A DNA stretch of 64,000 nucleotides from Shimia sp. R9_2 (GCF_017743735.1 NZ_JAGHRO010000004.1:248001-312000), one strand, 5' to 3'. Shown: positions 15,530-25,978, numbered from the stretch's first letter. The notes: generated from the sequence alone by a model not told the origin. Numbers and translations are program-made.

Positions 15530-15545
15530 ACACTACATGTTGTGG
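15530..15545. promoter_or_regulatory. NrdR-type box 1
   Basis: ACACTACATGTTGTGG fits the NrdR consensus acaCwAtATaTwGtgt with CxA, AT and TxG cores in register. It lies 207-222 bases upstream of nrdJ. Confidence 0.6.
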
Positions 15546-15599
15546 CGCGAGGGGCGGCAGGGACAATTCGGAAATCAGCGCCAATTAAGGCCATTAGCG

Positions 15600-15615
15600 A
15601 CACCAGATATTGTGT
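15600..15615. promoter_or_regulatory. NrdR-type box 2
   Basis: ACACCAGATATTGTGT fits the NrdR consensus well, with both ACAC and GTGT ends. It starts 70 bases after box 1, more than the usual 31-42, and lies 137-152 bases upstream of nrdJ. Confidence 0.65.
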
Positions 15616-15751
15616 GGTGCGCACGCCGGTTCCTTTTGCCTTTCGAAGTGAGACCCCGTCCGGTGGTCCAAACCGCATGTTTTTAGGCCGCTGAGGGCAA
15701 GGGCACAGGTGATGTGTCGGGGTTAATTTGGAACTGGGAACGAGGCAGGGC

Positions 15752-18700
15752 ATGAAAATTCAACGGCGTTTCACCAAGACCGGACAGGACGCATACGCGG
15801 ACCTCAACTTCGTGACCACCGAATCGGAAATCCGCAACCCGGATGGCACCATCGTGTTCCGCCTCGACAATGTTGAAGTTCCTGCCAGCTGGTCTCAGGT
15901 GGCCTCCGATGTGATTGCCCAGAAGTATTTCCGCAAAGCCGGCGTGCCTGCCAAGCTGCGCAAAGTGCGTGAAAAGGACGTGCCTGAGTTCCTGTGGCGC
16001 TCTGTGCCTGCAAATGATGACGTACAACTAGGCGGCGAGACCAGCGCTAAACAGGTTTTTGACCGCCTCGCCGGTGCGTGGACCTATTGGGGCTGGAAAG
16101 GCGGCTACTTCTCCTCCGAGGAAGACGCCCGCGCCTACTTCGACGAAATGCGCTTTATGCTCGCAACCCAACGCGCAGCACCAAACTCTCCACAGTGGTT
16201 CAACACCGGTCTGCACTGGGCCTATGGCATCGATGGGCCAAGCCAGGGTCACTACTATGTGGACTATAAAACCGGCAAGCTGACCAAATCCAAATCCGCC
16301 TACGAGCACCCACAGCCCCACGCCTGCTTCATTCAGTCCGTGGCCGATGATCTGGTGGGTGATGGCGGCATCATGGACCTCTGGGTGCGCGAGGCACGCC
16401 TCTTCAAATACGGCTCCGGCACCGGCACCAACTTCTCCTCGCTGCGCGCAGACGGCGAATCTCTCTCCGGCGGCGGGAAATCCTCCGGCCTCATGGGCTT
16501 TCTGAAGATCGGTGACCGCGCTGCTGGCGCAATCAAATCCGGCGGCACCACGCGGCGCGCAGCCAAGATGGTGATCGTGGATGCGGACCACCCGGACATC
16601 GAAGAATACATCAACTGGAAGGTCAAAGAGGAGCAGAAGGTTGCCTCCATCGTGGCCGGCTCCAAGATGCACGAGCAGAAGCTCAACGCCATTTTTGCCG
16701 CGATCGGCTCCTGGGATGGCGCGGAGGCAGACGCCTATGATGCCAAGGTCAACCCGGCGCTGAAAGCTGCGGTACGTGACGCCAAAAGCGTCATGATCCC
16801 GGAGACTTACATCAAGCGCGTGCTGGATTATGCCAAACAGGGCTACGCCAGTATCGAATTTCCGACCTATGACACCGACTGGGATTCTGAAGCCTACGCC
16901 TCCGTGTCGGGCCAGAACTCCAACAACTCGATCCGTGTCACCGACGCCTTCCTGAAGGCGGTTGAGAATGACGACGATTGGGAATTGATCCGCCGCACCG
17001 ACGGCGAGGTCGCCAAAACCATCAAGGCGCGCAAGCTTTGGGAAGATGTGGGCCACGCCGCATGGGCCTGTGCCGATCCGGGCATCCAGTACCACGACAC
17101 CGTCAATGCGTGGCACACCTGTCCCGAAGACGGCGAGATTCGCGGCTCCAACCCCTGCTCTGAGTATATGTTCCTGGATGATACGGCCTGTAACCTGGCC
17201 TCCATGAACCTGCTGACCTTCCTCAAAGACGGCCAGTTTCAGGCAGAAGACTACATCCACGCCACCCGCCTCTGGACGGTGACGCTGGAAATCTCCGTGA
17301 CCATGGCGCAGTTCCCGTCCAAGGAAATTGCGCAGCTCAGCTATGATTTCCGCACGCTGGGTCTGGGCTATGCCAACATTGGCGGCCTGCTGATGAACAT
17401 GGGGCTGGGCTATGACAGCACCGAAGGCCGCGCGCTGGCCGGTGCCCTCACCGCGATCATGACCGGCATTTCTTATGCCACCTCCGCCGAGATGGCCGGT
17501 GAGCTGGGCGCCTTTGACGGCTATGCCCGCAACAGCCAGCACATGCTGCGCGTGATCCGCAACCACCGCCGCGCCGCCTACGGCAAAACCGAAGGCTACG
17601 AAGGCCTTGCGGTCAAGCCGGTGGCACTCGACACCGCCAACTGCCCGGATCCGATGCTGGTCGCGCTTGCACAGTCCAGCTGGGACGAAGCGCTGATGCT
17701 TGGCGAGAAAAACGGCTTCCGCAACGCGCAGACCTCCGTGATTGCTCCCACCGGCACCATTGGTCTGGTGATGGATTGCGACACCACCGGGATCGAGCCT
17801 GACTTCGCGCTGGTGAAGTTCAAGAAGCTCGCAGGCGGCGGCTACTTCAAGATCATCAACCGCTCCGTCCCTGGCGCATTGGAAAAGCTTGGCTATTCCT
17901 CCGCCCAGATCGAAGAGATTGTGTCTTACGCCGTGGGCCACGGCTCCATCGGCAACGCGCCGGGCATCAACCACACCTCTCTCATTGGCCATGGGTTCAC
18001 CACCAATGAGATCGACAAGATCGAAGCGGCGCTTGGCTCTGCATTCGACATCCGCTTTGTCTTCAACCAGTGGACGCTGGGCGAAGAGTTCTGCACCAAT
18101 GCGCTTGGCATTCCGGCGGAGAAACTCAACGATCCGTCGTTTGAGCTGCTCGCCCACCTCGGCTTCACCAAAGCCGACATTGAAGCCGCCAATGACCACG
18201 TTTGCGGCACCATGACCCTGGAAGGCGCACCGCACCTCAAAGAAGAGCACTATGCGATCTTTGACTGCGCCAACCCATGCGGCAAGAAAGGCAAGCGCTA
18301 CCTCTCCGTAGACAGCCACATCACCATGATGGCCGCCGCGCAAAGCTTCATTTCCGGCGCGATCTCCAAGACGATCAACATGCCAAATGATGCCACCATC
18401 GAAGACTGCCAGAAGGCTTATGAGCTCTCCTGGTCTCTCGGCATCAAAGCCAATGCGCTCTATCGCGACGGCTCCAAACTGTCCCAACCGCTGGCCGCTG
18501 CGCTGGTGGAAGATGATGACGAAGCCGCCGAAGTGCTCGAAACAGGCTCCATGCCTGAAAAAGCACAGGTGCTGGCGGAGAAAATCGTCGAGAAGATCGT
18601 GCTCAAAGAAGTAGCCCGCGGTCGGGAGAAGATGCCAGAGCGCCGCAAAGGCTACACTCAGAAAGCAGTTGTGGGCGGCCACAAGGTCTACCTGCGGACC

Positions 18701-19444
18701 GGCGAATACTCCGACGGCTCGCTGGGCGAAATCTTCATCGATATGCACAAGGAAGGCGCTGGCTTCCGCGCGATGATGAACAACTTCGCCATCGCGGTCT
18801 CCGTGGGCCTGCAATATGGCGTGCCGCTTGAAGAGTTTGTCGATGCGTTCACCTTCACCAAATTTGAGCCTGCGGGCATGGTGCAGGGCAACGACAGCAT
18901 CAAGAACGCGACCTCGATCCTGGACTACATCTTCCGCGAGCTGGCTGTGTCTTATCTCGACCGCACCGACCTCGCCCACATCAAGCCTCAAGGCACCAGC
19001 TTTGACGATATGGGCCGCGGCGAAGAGGAAGGCGTGTCCAACCTCTCAGAGCTCTCAGAATCGGCCGCAAGCCGGTCTCTGGAAGTGCTGAAACAGATCT
19101 CCTCTACAGGGTATCTGCGCAAGCGCCTGCCACAGGAACTTGTGGTTCTGAACGGCGGTGGCGGGACCTCGCCGGAAATGGGCGATCCTATCCAAAAATT
19201 GAACACGCTTGTGCCGGAAACCGCTAGCGCGGGCGTATCAGACGTGGCATCCAGCGCCTCCGCCGCAACGGTGGCCGCGCCGGCAGCTGCACCTGTCGCA
19301 ACCCTGTCGATGGACGCTCGGTCCAAGGCAAAGATGCAGGGCTATGAGGGAGACCCCTGCGGCGATTGCGGAAACTACACGCTGGTGCGCAACGGCACCT
19401 GCATGAAATGCAACACCTGTGGCGCGACAAGCGGCTGCAGCTAA
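15752..19444 (+). CDS. nrdJ: Adenosylcobalamin-dependent class II ribonucleoside-diphosphate reductase
   Basis: NrdJ makes deoxyribonucleotides with a radical generated from adenosylcobalamin, independent of oxygen. The 1230-residue length fits the large proteobacterial form. Key stretches are [10 protein letters not shown] early, [12 protein letters not shown], the [19 protein letters not shown] active-site block, [20 protein letters not shown], and a zinc-finger-like C terminus ([20 protein letters not shown]) whose CxxC pairs should relay reducing equivalents. The start is the ATG at 15752, close after GAGGCAGGG; an upstream in-frame codon at 15728 has no such site. Two NrdR boxes upstream fit nucleotide-dependent repression. 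A small unknown gene follows ten bases after the stop. Confidence 0.97.
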   Translation: MKIQRRFTKTGQDAYADLNFVTTESEIRNPDGTIVFRLDNVEVPASWSQVASDVIAQKYFRKAGVPAKLRKVREKDVPEFLWRSVPANDDVQLGGETSAKQVFDRLAGAWTYWGWKGGYFSSEEDARAYFDEMRFMLATQRAAPNSPQWFNTGLHWAYGIDGPSQGHYYVDYKTGKLTKSKSAYEHPQPHACFIQSVADDLVGDGGIMDLWVREARLFKYGSGTGTNFSSLRADGESLSGGGKSSGLMGFLKIGDRAAGAIKSGGTTRRAAKMVIVDADHPDIEEYINWKVKEEQKVASIVAGSKMHEQKLNAIFAAIGSWDGAEADAYDAKVNPALKAAVRDAKSVMIPETYIKRVLDYAKQGYASIEFPTYDTDWDSEAYASVSGQNSNNSIRVTDAFLKAVENDDDWELIRRTDGEVAKTIKARKLWEDVGHAAWACADPGIQYHDTVNAWHTCPEDGEIRGSNPCSEYMFLDDTACNLASMNLLTFLKDGQFQAEDYIHATRLWTVTLEISVTMAQFPSKEIAQLSYDFRTLGLGYANIGGLLMNMGLGYDSTEGRALAGALTAIMTGISYATSAEMAGELGAFDGYARNSQHMLRVIRNHRRAAYGKTEGYEGLAVKPVALDTANCPDPMLVALAQSSWDEALMLGEKNGFRNAQTSVIAPTGTIGLVMDCDTTGIEPDFALVKFKKLAGGGYFKIINRSVPGALEKLGYSSAQIEEIVSYAVGHGSIGNAPGINHTSLIGHGFTTNEIDKIEAALGSAFDIRFVFNQWTLGEEFCTNALGIPAEKLNDPSFELLAHLGFTKADIEAANDHVCGTMTLEGAPHLKEEHYAIFDCANPCGKKGKRYLSVDSHITMMAAAQSFISGAISKTINMPNDATIEDCQKAYELSWSLGIKANALYRDGSKLSQPLAAALVEDDDEAAEVLETGSMPEKAQVLAEKIVEKIVLKEVARGREKMPERRKGYTQKAVVGGHKVYLRTGEYSDGSLGEIFIDMHKEGAGFRAMMNNFAIAVSVGLQYGVPLEEFVDAFTFTKFEPAGMVQGNDSIKNATSILDYIFRELAVSYLDRTDLAHIKPQGTSFDDMGRGEEEGVSNLSELSESAASRSLEVLKQISSTGYLRKRLPQELVVLNGGGGTSPEMGDPIQKLNTLVPETASAGVSDVASSASAATVAAPAAAPVATLSMDARSKAKMQGYEGDPCGDCGNYTLVRNGTCMKCNTCGATSGCS

Positions 19445-19454
19445 GGAGAAGAAT

Positions 19455-19712
19455 GTGACTACCACGAAGCGCAGAAGCCTTCGAGCCGAAGACATGACAG
19501 CCAGCATTCACGAGATCTCACCTGTTGAAAAGCCACTCACGGATGATCTCGCCGTCGTCGGACGTATTTCTGTCCGGCGCGAATGGGCCAAGCAGGTCCG
19601 TCAGGGGGCCAAAGAAAAACTGCTGGGTGCGGAGACCTCCGCCCCCAAAGCAGTCAAAGACAACGGCTACGCAGAGCAGCTGCTCTACGCGGCCAGCAAG
19701 CGCCGGGCCTGA
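19455..19712 (+). CDS. Small hypothetical protein downstream of nrdJ
   Basis: This 85-residue protein starts at a GTG with AAGGAG six bases upstream, only ten bases after the nrdJ stop codon, so it is very likely co-transcribed with nrdJ. The overlapping ATG is not usable because TGA follows it at once. The protein is basic at both ends (TTTKRRSLRAED; KRRA at the tail) with a middle VVGRISVRREWAKQVRQGAKEKLLG, and is predicted soluble. No family is recognised. Its placement suggests an accessory role in nucleotide reduction, but that is only context. Confidence 0.7.
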   Translation: MTTTKRRSLRAEDMTASIHEISPVEKPLTDDLAVVGRISVRREWAKQVRQGAKEKLLGAETSAPKAVKDNGYAEQLLYAASKRRA

Positions 19713-19897
19713 CCCCGCCGCCACATGAGATCCCGGGGGGACCTGGGTAGGGGGCAGAGGCCCCCGACGAAATATCCCGCCATCGTCCCTATTTCAGGTG
19801 GTGGTGATACCCGGAGCGGGTGCGCTCGCTCCGACGACATTCAGGCCGCAGGCAAAAAACATCGAGCGGTATATAGAGTGAGCCTGAATGGCGAAAC

Positions 19898-19927
19898 TGG
19901 GGGGCCAAGCGCCCCCCAATTTTTTTC
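19898..19927 (+). terminator. Probable terminator downstream of the nrdJ unit
   Basis: A GGGGGG/CCCCCC stem with a short loop is followed by AATTTTTTT on the plus strand. It lies 190 bases after the small gene, so read-through or an untranslated tail would precede it. Confidence 0.65.
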
Positions 19928-19940
19928 TATTTGAGAAACA

Positions 19941-19968
19941 GAAAAGCGCGCCACTTAAAGGGCACGCT
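19941..19968 (-). terminator. Terminator of the ATP-grasp gene
   Basis: On the minus strand AGCGTGCC and GGCGCGCT pair (one wobble) around an eight-base loop, followed by TTTTC, 25 bases after the stop codon. Confidence 0.6.
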
Positions 19969-19992
19969 CTCAATCTCAAACCTGTGTCTCAC

Positions 19993-21225
19993 TCAGTGCG
20001 GAACACTGGTAGAAATCGCTGCTTTGTCGTCTTTGCGATAGGCGTTCAGCATCGCTTCAAAGGACGCAAAGATCTCGTGCATGTGTTTGCTTTTGTATGG
20101 GAAAATCGCATCTGAATCCATGTCGTGCACGATCAGCGCATTGTCCGCTTCAAACACCACCAGATTGCCGTCACGGTCTTCGGCGCAATCAATGCCGAAG
20201 TAGTTCAACCCGATACCCGTGGTCAGCGCCTCAAACGCATGGCTGTGGCGTGCCGCAAAACCTGTGTCAAACGCTTCCATCCAGGCGGCCTCTTCCGCGC
20301 GCTTCTCTGGATGCTGCTCCATCTTCGCGTTCAGATACCAAACGTCCCACTGATCCGCGATCGCCATATGACAGGGGAAGGCTTTGCCGTTCACAAAGAC
20401 AATCCGGTATTTGCGGAATTGGCTGTCAGCAGGCGTCGCATAGTTCACATATTCAGAGACAAAGAAATCCGGTGCAGGTTGACGCAGCAGGTAATCCACC
20501 AGCGCGTCCTTATCATCCACTTTCTCAAGCCCCAGACCGGCATGGGAACCCACCGGACGGATGATGTAGGGATAGCCCCCTACCCCGGCCAGCATCGCTT
20601 CCTCCTGCCCCGCAACCAGCGCGCCAATCAGCGCGTCGCGTGTGATCCGGGTGGTCTTCGGGAAGCGCAGCCCGCGCACGTAAGGGAAGATGCGTGCCAG
20701 CACGTCACGATCAAGATCCACCGGCCCGTCAGGCAGGTTGAACGTATGAACGCCGCTCTGTGCTGTCAGCCCACGCACGGTCTCAAAAAACGGTGTGGCA
20801 ATGTCGGAATCGGTCGGCACCGCACAGAACGCCACATCATGCTCCGGCAGCACATTCTGCGCGCCGGGTGTCAGGTCAGGATAATAGGTGATGATCTCAA
20901 AATCAGAGGTTTCCAGCAGGAATTCAATCGGCGTATTGCCCCCCACATGGCTCGGCTCCGCAAACACCAAGAGCTTGGGTTGCGCCGTTTCGCGCCGGTT
21001 GATGGAGAACATGCGATGGCCCTTCAGCGCCTTGGCCTGCCACTCCAGCCCCATCTCCTGATTTCCATGCAGCTGATCAATCACCGAGAGGTCCATAAAA
21101 ATGCCGTCGGTGTCATCACTCTGCTCCGATTGTGTGAGCAGTTCAGCCCGCAGCGGCATCAAATCGATTCCGTCAAAGGCCATCTTCGTCAGCCGCGCAA
21201 GGCCGAGTCGTGTTTGAGGTTCCAT
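19993..21225 (-). CDS. ATP-grasp protein with N-terminal TPR-like region
   Basis: The 410-residue protein begins with a helical TPR-like stretch (about residues 5-70, with MDLSVIDQLHGNQEMGLEWQ and AKAL), then a pre-ATP-grasp alpha/beta domain (LLVFAEPSHVGGNTPIEFLL to about 185), then an ATP-grasp fold with the nucleotide loop YIIRPVGSHAGLGLEKV, EYVNYATPADSQFRKYR and a late magnesium site (FGIDCAEDRDGNLVVFEAD). ATP-grasp enzymes join a carboxylate to an amine or thiol through an acyl phosphate; RimK and glutathione synthetase are distant relatives. The substrate is unknown and no biosynthetic neighbours are present. It is monocistronic, with its own terminator. The TGATC-N4-GATCA palindrome 50 bases upstream (21275-21288) might be an operator. 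Confidence 0.75.
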   Translation of the reverse strand: MEPQTRLGLARLTKMAFDGIDLMPLRAELLTQSEQSDDTDGIFMDLSVIDQLHGNQEMGLEWQAKALKGHRMFSINRRETAQPKLLVFAEPSHVGGNTPIEFLLETSDFEIITYYPDLTPGAQNVLPEHDVAFCAVPTDSDIATPFFETVRGLTAQSGVHTFNLPDGPVDLDRDVLARIFPYVRGLRFPKTTRITRDALIGALVAGQEEAMLAGVGGYPYIIRPVGSHAGLGLEKVDDKDALVDYLLRQPAPDFFVSEYVNYATPADSQFRKYRIVFVNGKAFPCHMAIADQWDVWYLNAKMEQHPEKRAEEAAWMEAFDTGFAARHSHAFEALTTGIGLNYFGIDCAEDRDGNLVVFEADNALIVHDMDSDAIFPYKSKHMHEIFASFEAMLNAYRKDDKAAISTSVPH

Positions 21226-21352
21226 TCTGGCTCCTGATGTAAAATGCCCCTCTGGGATGCCGGAATATGATTAATGATCAGTGGATCAAAACCCCGCTGT
21301 GACCGATTAAAATCACACGATTTTTTCTTAAAATTGGATACATCTAGCGCAT

Positions 21353-21380
21353 AAAAAAACGCGCCAGATTGCTGACGCGT
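21353..21380 (-). terminator. Rho-independent terminator of lon
   Basis: On the minus strand ACGCGTCAG and CTGGCGCGT pair (one wobble) around a four-base loop, followed by seven T residues, 25 bases after the lon stop codon. Confidence 0.85.
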
Positions 21381-21404
21381 TTTCTCGTACTTTAAGCGGG
21401 CTTT

Positions 21405-23807
21405 TTAGTGCGCGCGGGCGCCTGTGCCCTCTTCAGATTTCAGCGCTGCCGCTGCGGCTTCTTCTGCCGCCTCGTCCCACTCAATCGCTTCTGGCTCTTC
21501 AATCAGCGCAAGCTTCAGCACTTCGGAGACATGTTTCACCGCGATGATTTCCAGACCGTCTTTCACGTTGTCCGGAATATCCGCCAGATCTTTCTCGTTC
21601 TCCTGCGGGATCAGCACGGTTTTGATGCCGCCGCGCAGTGCCGCCAAGAGCTTCTCTTTGAGGCCGCCAATCGGCATCGCATTGCCGCGCAGAGAGACCT
21701 CGCCGGTCATGGCAATGTCTTTGCGCACAGGAATGCCGGTCAGCACAGACACAATCGAGGTCACCATCGCAAGGCCCGCAGAGGGGCCGTCCTTCGGGGT
21801 GGCCCCATCTGGCACGTGCACGTGGATGTCGATTTTGTCAAAGACGGTTGGCTTCACACCAATCTGCGGGCTGATCGAGCGCACGTAGGAGCTTGCTGCA
21901 TCGATGGATTCTTTCATCACATCGCCGAGCTTACCGGTGGTTTTCATCCGCCCCTTACCGGGCAGTTTCAAACCTTCGATATGCAGCAGATCGCCGCCCA
22001 CGCTGGTCCAGGCCAGACCGGTGACAACACCGACCTGATGCTCTTCTTCCGCAAGACCGTAGCGGTATTTCTTCACGCCAAGGAAATCATCCAGATTCTC
22101 AGGTGTGACAGACACGCTTTCGGCGTCGCCTTTCACAATCTGTGTGACCGCCTTCCGGGTCAGCTTCGCCAGCTCACGCTCAAGGTTCCGCACGCCCGCC
22201 TCGCGGGTGTAGGTGCGGATCACCTCCTGCAGCGCCTCGTCAGAGACCTCGAACTCGCCCTTTTTCAGGCCGTGGTTCTTGATCTGCTTGTCGATCAGGT
22301 GCTGACGCGCGATCTCACGCTTTTCGTCCTCGGTGTACCCGGCCAGCGAAATGATCTCCATCCGGTCCAGCAAAGGCCCCGGCATGTTGTAGGAGTTCGC
22401 CGTGGTCAGGAACATCACGTTGGAAAGATCATATTCCACCTCAAGGTAGTGATCCACGAAGGTGCCGTTCTGCTCTGGGTCGAGAACCTCGAGCATCGCA
22501 GAGGCCGGATCACCGCGGAAGTCCTGACCCATCTTGTCGATTTCATCGAGCAGGATCAGCGGGTTGGTGGTCTTCGCTTTCTTCAGCGCCTGAATGATCT
22601 TACCCGGCATGGAGCCGATGTAAGTCCGGCGGTGGCCGCGGATCTCGCTTTCATCACGCACGCCGCCAAGGCTGATGCGGATGAATTCACGACCGGTCGC
22701 TTTGGCCACAGATTTGCCCAGCGAGGTTTTACCCACACCGGGAGGGCCAACAAGGCACAAGATCGGGCCTTTGAGCTTGGAGGAGCGTTGTTGCACCGCG
22801 AGATACTCGACGATGCGCTCTTTCACCTTCTCCAGGCCGTAGTGGTCTTTGTCGAGCACCGCCTGCGCGCCTTTGAGATCTTTTTTCACGCGGCCGCGCT
22901 TGCCCCATGGAATGGAGAGCATCCAATCCAGATAGTTGCGCACCACGGTGGCCTCGGCACTCATCGGGCTCATGTTCTTGAGCTTCTTGAGTTCCGCGTC
23001 AGCCTTTTCCTTGGCCTCTTTGGAGAGCTTGGTCTTGGCGATCTTCTCTTCGAGCTCGGCAATTTCGCCTTCGCCCTCTTCGCCATCCCCCAGCTCCTTC
23101 TGAATGGCCTTCATCTGCTCATTCAGATAGTACTCGCGCTGGGTTTTCTCCATCTGGGATTTGACGCGGGTTTTGATCTTTTTCTCAACCTGCAGAACGC
23201 TCATCTCGCCCTGCATAAGGCCATAGACCTTCTCCAAGCGCTCGCTCACAGACAGGGTCTCCAGAAGCTCCTGCTTCTCAGACACCTCAATGCCCAGATG
23301 CCCGGCCACAAGATCGGCCAGACGCGCCGGCTCAGCGGCTTCTTCCACCGCACTCAGCGCCTCTTCGGGGATGTTCTTTTTGACCTTGGCATAACGCTCA
23401 AACTCATCGCCAACAGAGCGCAGAAGCGCTTCGATGGTGGCGGCGTCGCCTGGCATTTCTTCAAGCGGCTTAGCCGTCGCTTCAAAGAAATCGTCATTTT
23501 CCAAAAAGTCGGTGATTGTCACACGGCTCTGGCCTTCGACCAGCACTTTTACAGTGCCATCGGGCAGCTTCAGGAGCTGCAGCACATTCGCCAGAACGCC
23601 AGTGCGATAGATGCCATCAATGTTGGGATCATCCTCAGCGGGATCCATCTGGCTCGACAGCAGGATCTGCTTGTCATCGGCCATCACCTCTTCCAGCGCG
23701 CGGACCGATTTGTCCCGGCCCACAAACAGCGGCACGATCATATGTGGGAAGACCACAATGTCGCGCAGCGGCAGGACAGGATAAGATGTGTTGAGAGGCT
23801 CTTGCAT
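21405..23807 (-). CDS. lon: ATP-dependent protease La
   Basis: Lon is the cytosolic AAA+ serine protease that removes misfolded and regulatory proteins. The 800-residue protein has the LonA layout: an N-terminal substrate-binding domain ([15 protein letters not shown] to about 300), the AAA+ module (Walker [14 protein letters not shown], Walker [12 protein letters not shown]) and a C-terminal protease domain with the Ser in [11 protein letters not shown] and the Lys in [12 protein letters not shown]. The start is the ATG at 23807, just after AAGGAAAA, which gives the standard [16 protein letters not shown]; the longer open frame to 24083 is not family-like. It is monocistronic with a terminator. 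Confidence 0.98.
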   Translation of the reverse strand: MQEPLNTSYPVLPLRDIVVFPHMIVPLFVGRDKSVRALEEVMADDKQILLSSQMDPAEDDPNIDGIYRTGVLANVLQLLKLPDGTVKVLVEGQSRVTITDFLENDDFFEATAKPLEEMPGDAATIEALLRSVGDEFERYAKVKKNIPEEALSAVEEAAEPARLADLVAGHLGIEVSEKQELLETLSVSERLEKVYGLMQGEMSVLQVEKKIKTRVKSQMEKTQREYYLNEQMKAIQKELGDGEEGEGEIAELEEKIAKTKLSKEAKEKADAELKKLKNMSPMSAEATVVRNYLDWMLSIPWGKRGRVKKDLKGAQAVLDKDHYGLEKVKERIVEYLAVQQRSSKLKGPILCLVGPPGVGKTSLGKSVAKATGREFIRISLGGVRDESEIRGHRRTYIGSMPGKIIQALKKAKTTNPLILLDEIDKMGQDFRGDPASAMLEVLDPEQNGTFVDHYLEVEYDLSNVMFLTTANSYNMPGPLLDRMEIISLAGYTEDEKREIARQHLIDKQIKNHGLKKGEFEVSDEALQEVIRTYTREAGVRNLERELAKLTRKAVTQIVKGDAESVSVTPENLDDFLGVKKYRYGLAEEEHQVGVVTGLAWTSVGGDLLHIEGLKLPGKGRMKTTGKLGDVMKESIDAASSYVRSISPQIGVKPTVFDKIDIHVHVPDGATPKDGPSAGLAMVTSIVSVLTGIPVRKDIAMTGEVSLRGNAMPIGGLKEKLLAALRGGIKTVLIPQENEKDLADIPDNVKDGLEIIAVKHVSEVLKLALIEEPEAIEWDEAAEEAAAAALKSEEGTGARAH

Positions 23808-24164
23808 GAGTTTTCCTTGTTCTAGCAAAGCGACACAGGCCCCTCTTTGAGGCAGCCACTCGGCCACTTTCCGTTTCCTCGGCTTATTGATTTGGGGGCC
23901 GATGCCTCCGCTTTCAACAGCGTTTTGCTCGTTGGAGCACACAATGCCTTTACAGAGCGTAAGGAACAAGGCGGAAAGCCCCATCTCAAGTGATTTTTCG
24001 TGACGTAGATTTGCGCTGTCTGATCGGCAAAAAGTTGCCGTAGCAGCAACCACGCCACAGCTGGGATCCCCCGCATCCCACACGGCGCTGGAAGTTAGGT
24101 AATAGAAGGTATTTGTGCTAATGTTTCTGGGTATTTGCTAAGTATCCGGTTTTGAGGTGATTTT
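23808..24164. other. Divergent intergenic region, lon and a membrane gene
   Basis: These 357 bases separate lon (minus) from the membrane protein gene at 24165 (plus). On the minus strand a CTTGAG element at 23990-23985 followed after 13 bases by CCTTGTT is only faintly like a heat-shock (RpoH) promoter, which lon would be expected to have. The open frame covering this region continues the lon frame but has no family similarity. I see no RNA gene. Confidence 0.35.
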
Positions 24165-25718
24165 ATGCGCAGGTTTGCGATCGTTGGGATTTTGGCCGTT
24201 GTGTTGCTTGGCGGCTTCCTCGCGCTTGGCATGTTCAGCCCCAGCCCGACAGAGGACGATGCTCCGCTTGTGATCACGATGTCCGGCATCCCGCCTGAGG
24301 CATCAGAGACGGCCACCGAGTCAGAGGTGGCCAGCGTTCCTACAAGCCCGCCCCCGGAACAAGAGGTCGCTCCGGCAACAGAAAGTGCGGCATCCGCACC
24401 AAGTTTGCCCGAGACCGTGCCAGAGCCCAGCGCTGAAGCGTCAAATTCTCAACGGGCCATGACGGCCCTACGCGCTGAGATTGGCGACGCTCAACAACAG
24501 GCCCAATCCACACAACAAAGCACCCGTGGCCTCGCCCTAAGCACGGTGGAGCAGATGATCCAGGACGGCGCGATAACGCCGGAAGCCCTTGCGCAAATGG
24601 ACATTCCCACGGGAAGCATCGCCGCGCCCTCGACCACCACCGCTCAACCAGACAGCCCAACAAGCGCTCCCTTTGACGAAGCGATCTCAATCCAGCCGGG
24701 CACGCTCTTGAGCATCGAAGGCAATCCCGAACCATTTGCCTCCGAAGAGCCACCGGTGATCGAAGATTTTGATACCCCGCTTGAGATGGTGTTAGAGGCT
24801 CCTGACGAGTTTGAAAGCGTCTCAGGCATCCCAGCAGAGGGCGCATTCGAACAGCTCGCAACAATGGACCTCAGCGCCACTGAAGAGGCCGCTGCCGCCC
24901 CTGTTGCGGAGGAAACCATCTCCGTGGACGCGGCTTCTGACACGGTTGGCGCGGAGGAACGCGCTGAGACAGACTCTGAGGAGGTCGACGCCTTATTGGA
25001 AGCGCTGGAGCAAGGCGCAGATCTCAGCGAGCTCCTGCCAGCAACCGCCGCTGGTCCGCCTCCGTCTGACCGCATCATCCCGACCCATCTGTTTGCCGCA
25101 CCAGGCCAATTCCCGCCCGAGGGCTATCTGGCCTATGGCGTGGTGGCCTTCCCGCAAAATCCGACACCGGACACAGAGGCGCGCTTCGCCATGCTGTGCC
25201 GCGCGTTTCAGGGCATCATCGCCTCCGTCGCGGGGGCCACAGCGGCCTTTCCTTCGGCCCGACAGGTTGTGACGATCTGGCCGGTCTCCAGCGCAGAGAT
25301 CGCAAATGAACTGAACTCAAGCCCGAACGGGCAAAAATGCGAACTGGCAGCGAAACACTACAATCTGCCCCACAGCGACTTCTTCATGGATGCCGCCCGC
25401 GCCGCAGGCGAAAACATCGGCTCAGATCGCGGCCCTTTCCTGCTGGCGTGGAACCCCGGCCATTCCATCGGCACCATCGGTGCGCCGGTACTGAGCAAAA
25501 ACCTAAGCCTCGTTGTGACCAAACAACAGGCCGAGGCTGATTTCCGCGCGTGGAAACGCAAGATCGCTGCAACCTGCTGGGATTGCCCGATTTACCGGTA
25601 TGAGCTGCGCCGCACCTTGCGGCTTTACAGCGACTATCACGGCGCGCGCATCATTGGGGCCATACGGGCAATGATCACGGATGTGCTCTTAGGCGAAGGG
25701 GACAGCGACGATGCTTAA
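24165..25718 (+). CDS. Membrane-anchored acidic protein of unknown function
   Basis: The 517-residue protein starts with a short basic MRRF, then one hydrophobic helix (about residues 5-24, no lipobox), which should tether it to the inner membrane. Residues 35-300 are a low-complexity Ala/Glu/Ser/Pro/Thr linker with very few basic residues. Residues 305-505 are a compact domain with a different composition: HLFAAPGQFPPEGYLAYGVVAF, MLCRAFQGI, a KCELAAKHYNLPHSDFF region, FLLAWNPG and CWDCPIYRYELRR. Four cysteines there may bind metal or pair. No family comes to mind. The next gene overlaps it by eight bases, so the two are translationally coupled. Confidence 0.7.
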   Translation: MRRFAIVGILAVVLLGGFLALGMFSPSPTEDDAPLVITMSGIPPEASETATESEVASVPTSPPPEQEVAPATESAASAPSLPETVPEPSAEASNSQRAMTALRAEIGDAQQQAQSTQQSTRGLALSTVEQMIQDGAITPEALAQMDIPTGSIAAPSTTTAQPDSPTSAPFDEAISIQPGTLLSIEGNPEPFASEEPPVIEDFDTPLEMVLEAPDEFESVSGIPAEGAFEQLATMDLSATEEAAAAPVAEETISVDAASDTVGAEERAETDSEEVDALLEALEQGADLSELLPATAAGPPPSDRIIPTHLFAAPGQFPPEGYLAYGVVAFPQNPTPDTEARFAMLCRAFQGIIASVAGATAAFPSARQVVTIWPVSSAEIANELNSSPNGQKCELAAKHYNLPHSDFFMDAARAAGENIGSDRGPFLLAWNPGHSIGTIGAPVLSKNLSLVVTKQQAEADFRAWKRKIAATCWDCPIYRYELRRTLRLYSDYHGARIIGAIRAMITDVLLGEGDSDDA

Positions 25719-25965
25719 GAAACTCACCTCCCTCAAATCCGCCTCCATCGCCGCGCTGCTTCTGGCACTTGGCATGATGATGTGGGTTGACCCCACCACC
25801 CGCGACGGTGACATCGCGCTGGTGATTGTCTCATTCCTCTTTTTCACCCTGATCCTGCGCGGAATCGGGATGCTGATCGATCTGATCTTTGACCGCCAAA
25901 ACGAAGACGCAGAAAGCGGCGCAGACGAAAAAGCCCCCGCCGAGGGCGAGGGCCAACAAACTTAG
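25711..25965 (+). CDS. Small two-helix membrane protein
   Basis: The 84-residue protein overlaps the end of the preceding gene by eight bases. It has a basic start (MLKKLTSLK), two membrane helices (about 11-25 and 36-57), and an acidic, hydrophilic tail from residue 60 (QNEDAESGADEKAPAEGEG). It most likely acts with the tethered acidic protein encoded just before it. The family is not recognised. It is convergent with tgt, 13 bases away. Confidence 0.7.
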   Translation: MLKKLTSLKSASIAALLLALGMMMWVDPTTRDGDIALVIVSFLFFTLILRGIGMLIDLIFDRQNEDAESGADEKAPAEGEGQQT

Positions 25966-25978
25966 CAAACCGCAAGCC

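Larger units (their letters stand above)
15206..15751 (+). promoter_or_regulatory. Long control region upstream of nrdJ
   Basis: These 546 bases between the phaZ terminator and nrdJ hold no convincing gene. They contain a CtrA-like site (15373-15389) and two NrdR-type boxes (15530-15545, 15600-15615). An AT-rich patch with TTGACC around 15450-15500 may be a promoter. I looked for a cobalamin riboswitch, since the enzyme needs B12, and did not recognise one. Confidence 0.5.

Noticed and set aside
15206..15751. Cobalamin riboswitch for nrdJ
   Set aside because: I looked for the conserved B12-box and found no convincing match; the region looks like protein-binding sites instead.
16028..18991. 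Minus-strand open frame of 987 codons opposite nrdJ
   Set aside because: It mirrors the codon bias of nrdJ, has no ribosome site or family similarity, and the plus strand encodes a complete known enzyme.
21408..23825. Plus-strand open frame of 805 codons opposite lon
   Set aside because: It is an antisense shadow of lon in high-GC DNA; its sequence is His/Arg/Phe-rich as expected for the complement of such a gene.
23985..24000. Heat-shock sigma-32 promoter for lon
   Set aside because: CTTGAG is present on the minus strand but the -10 part does not match well, so it is only mentioned in the region entry.
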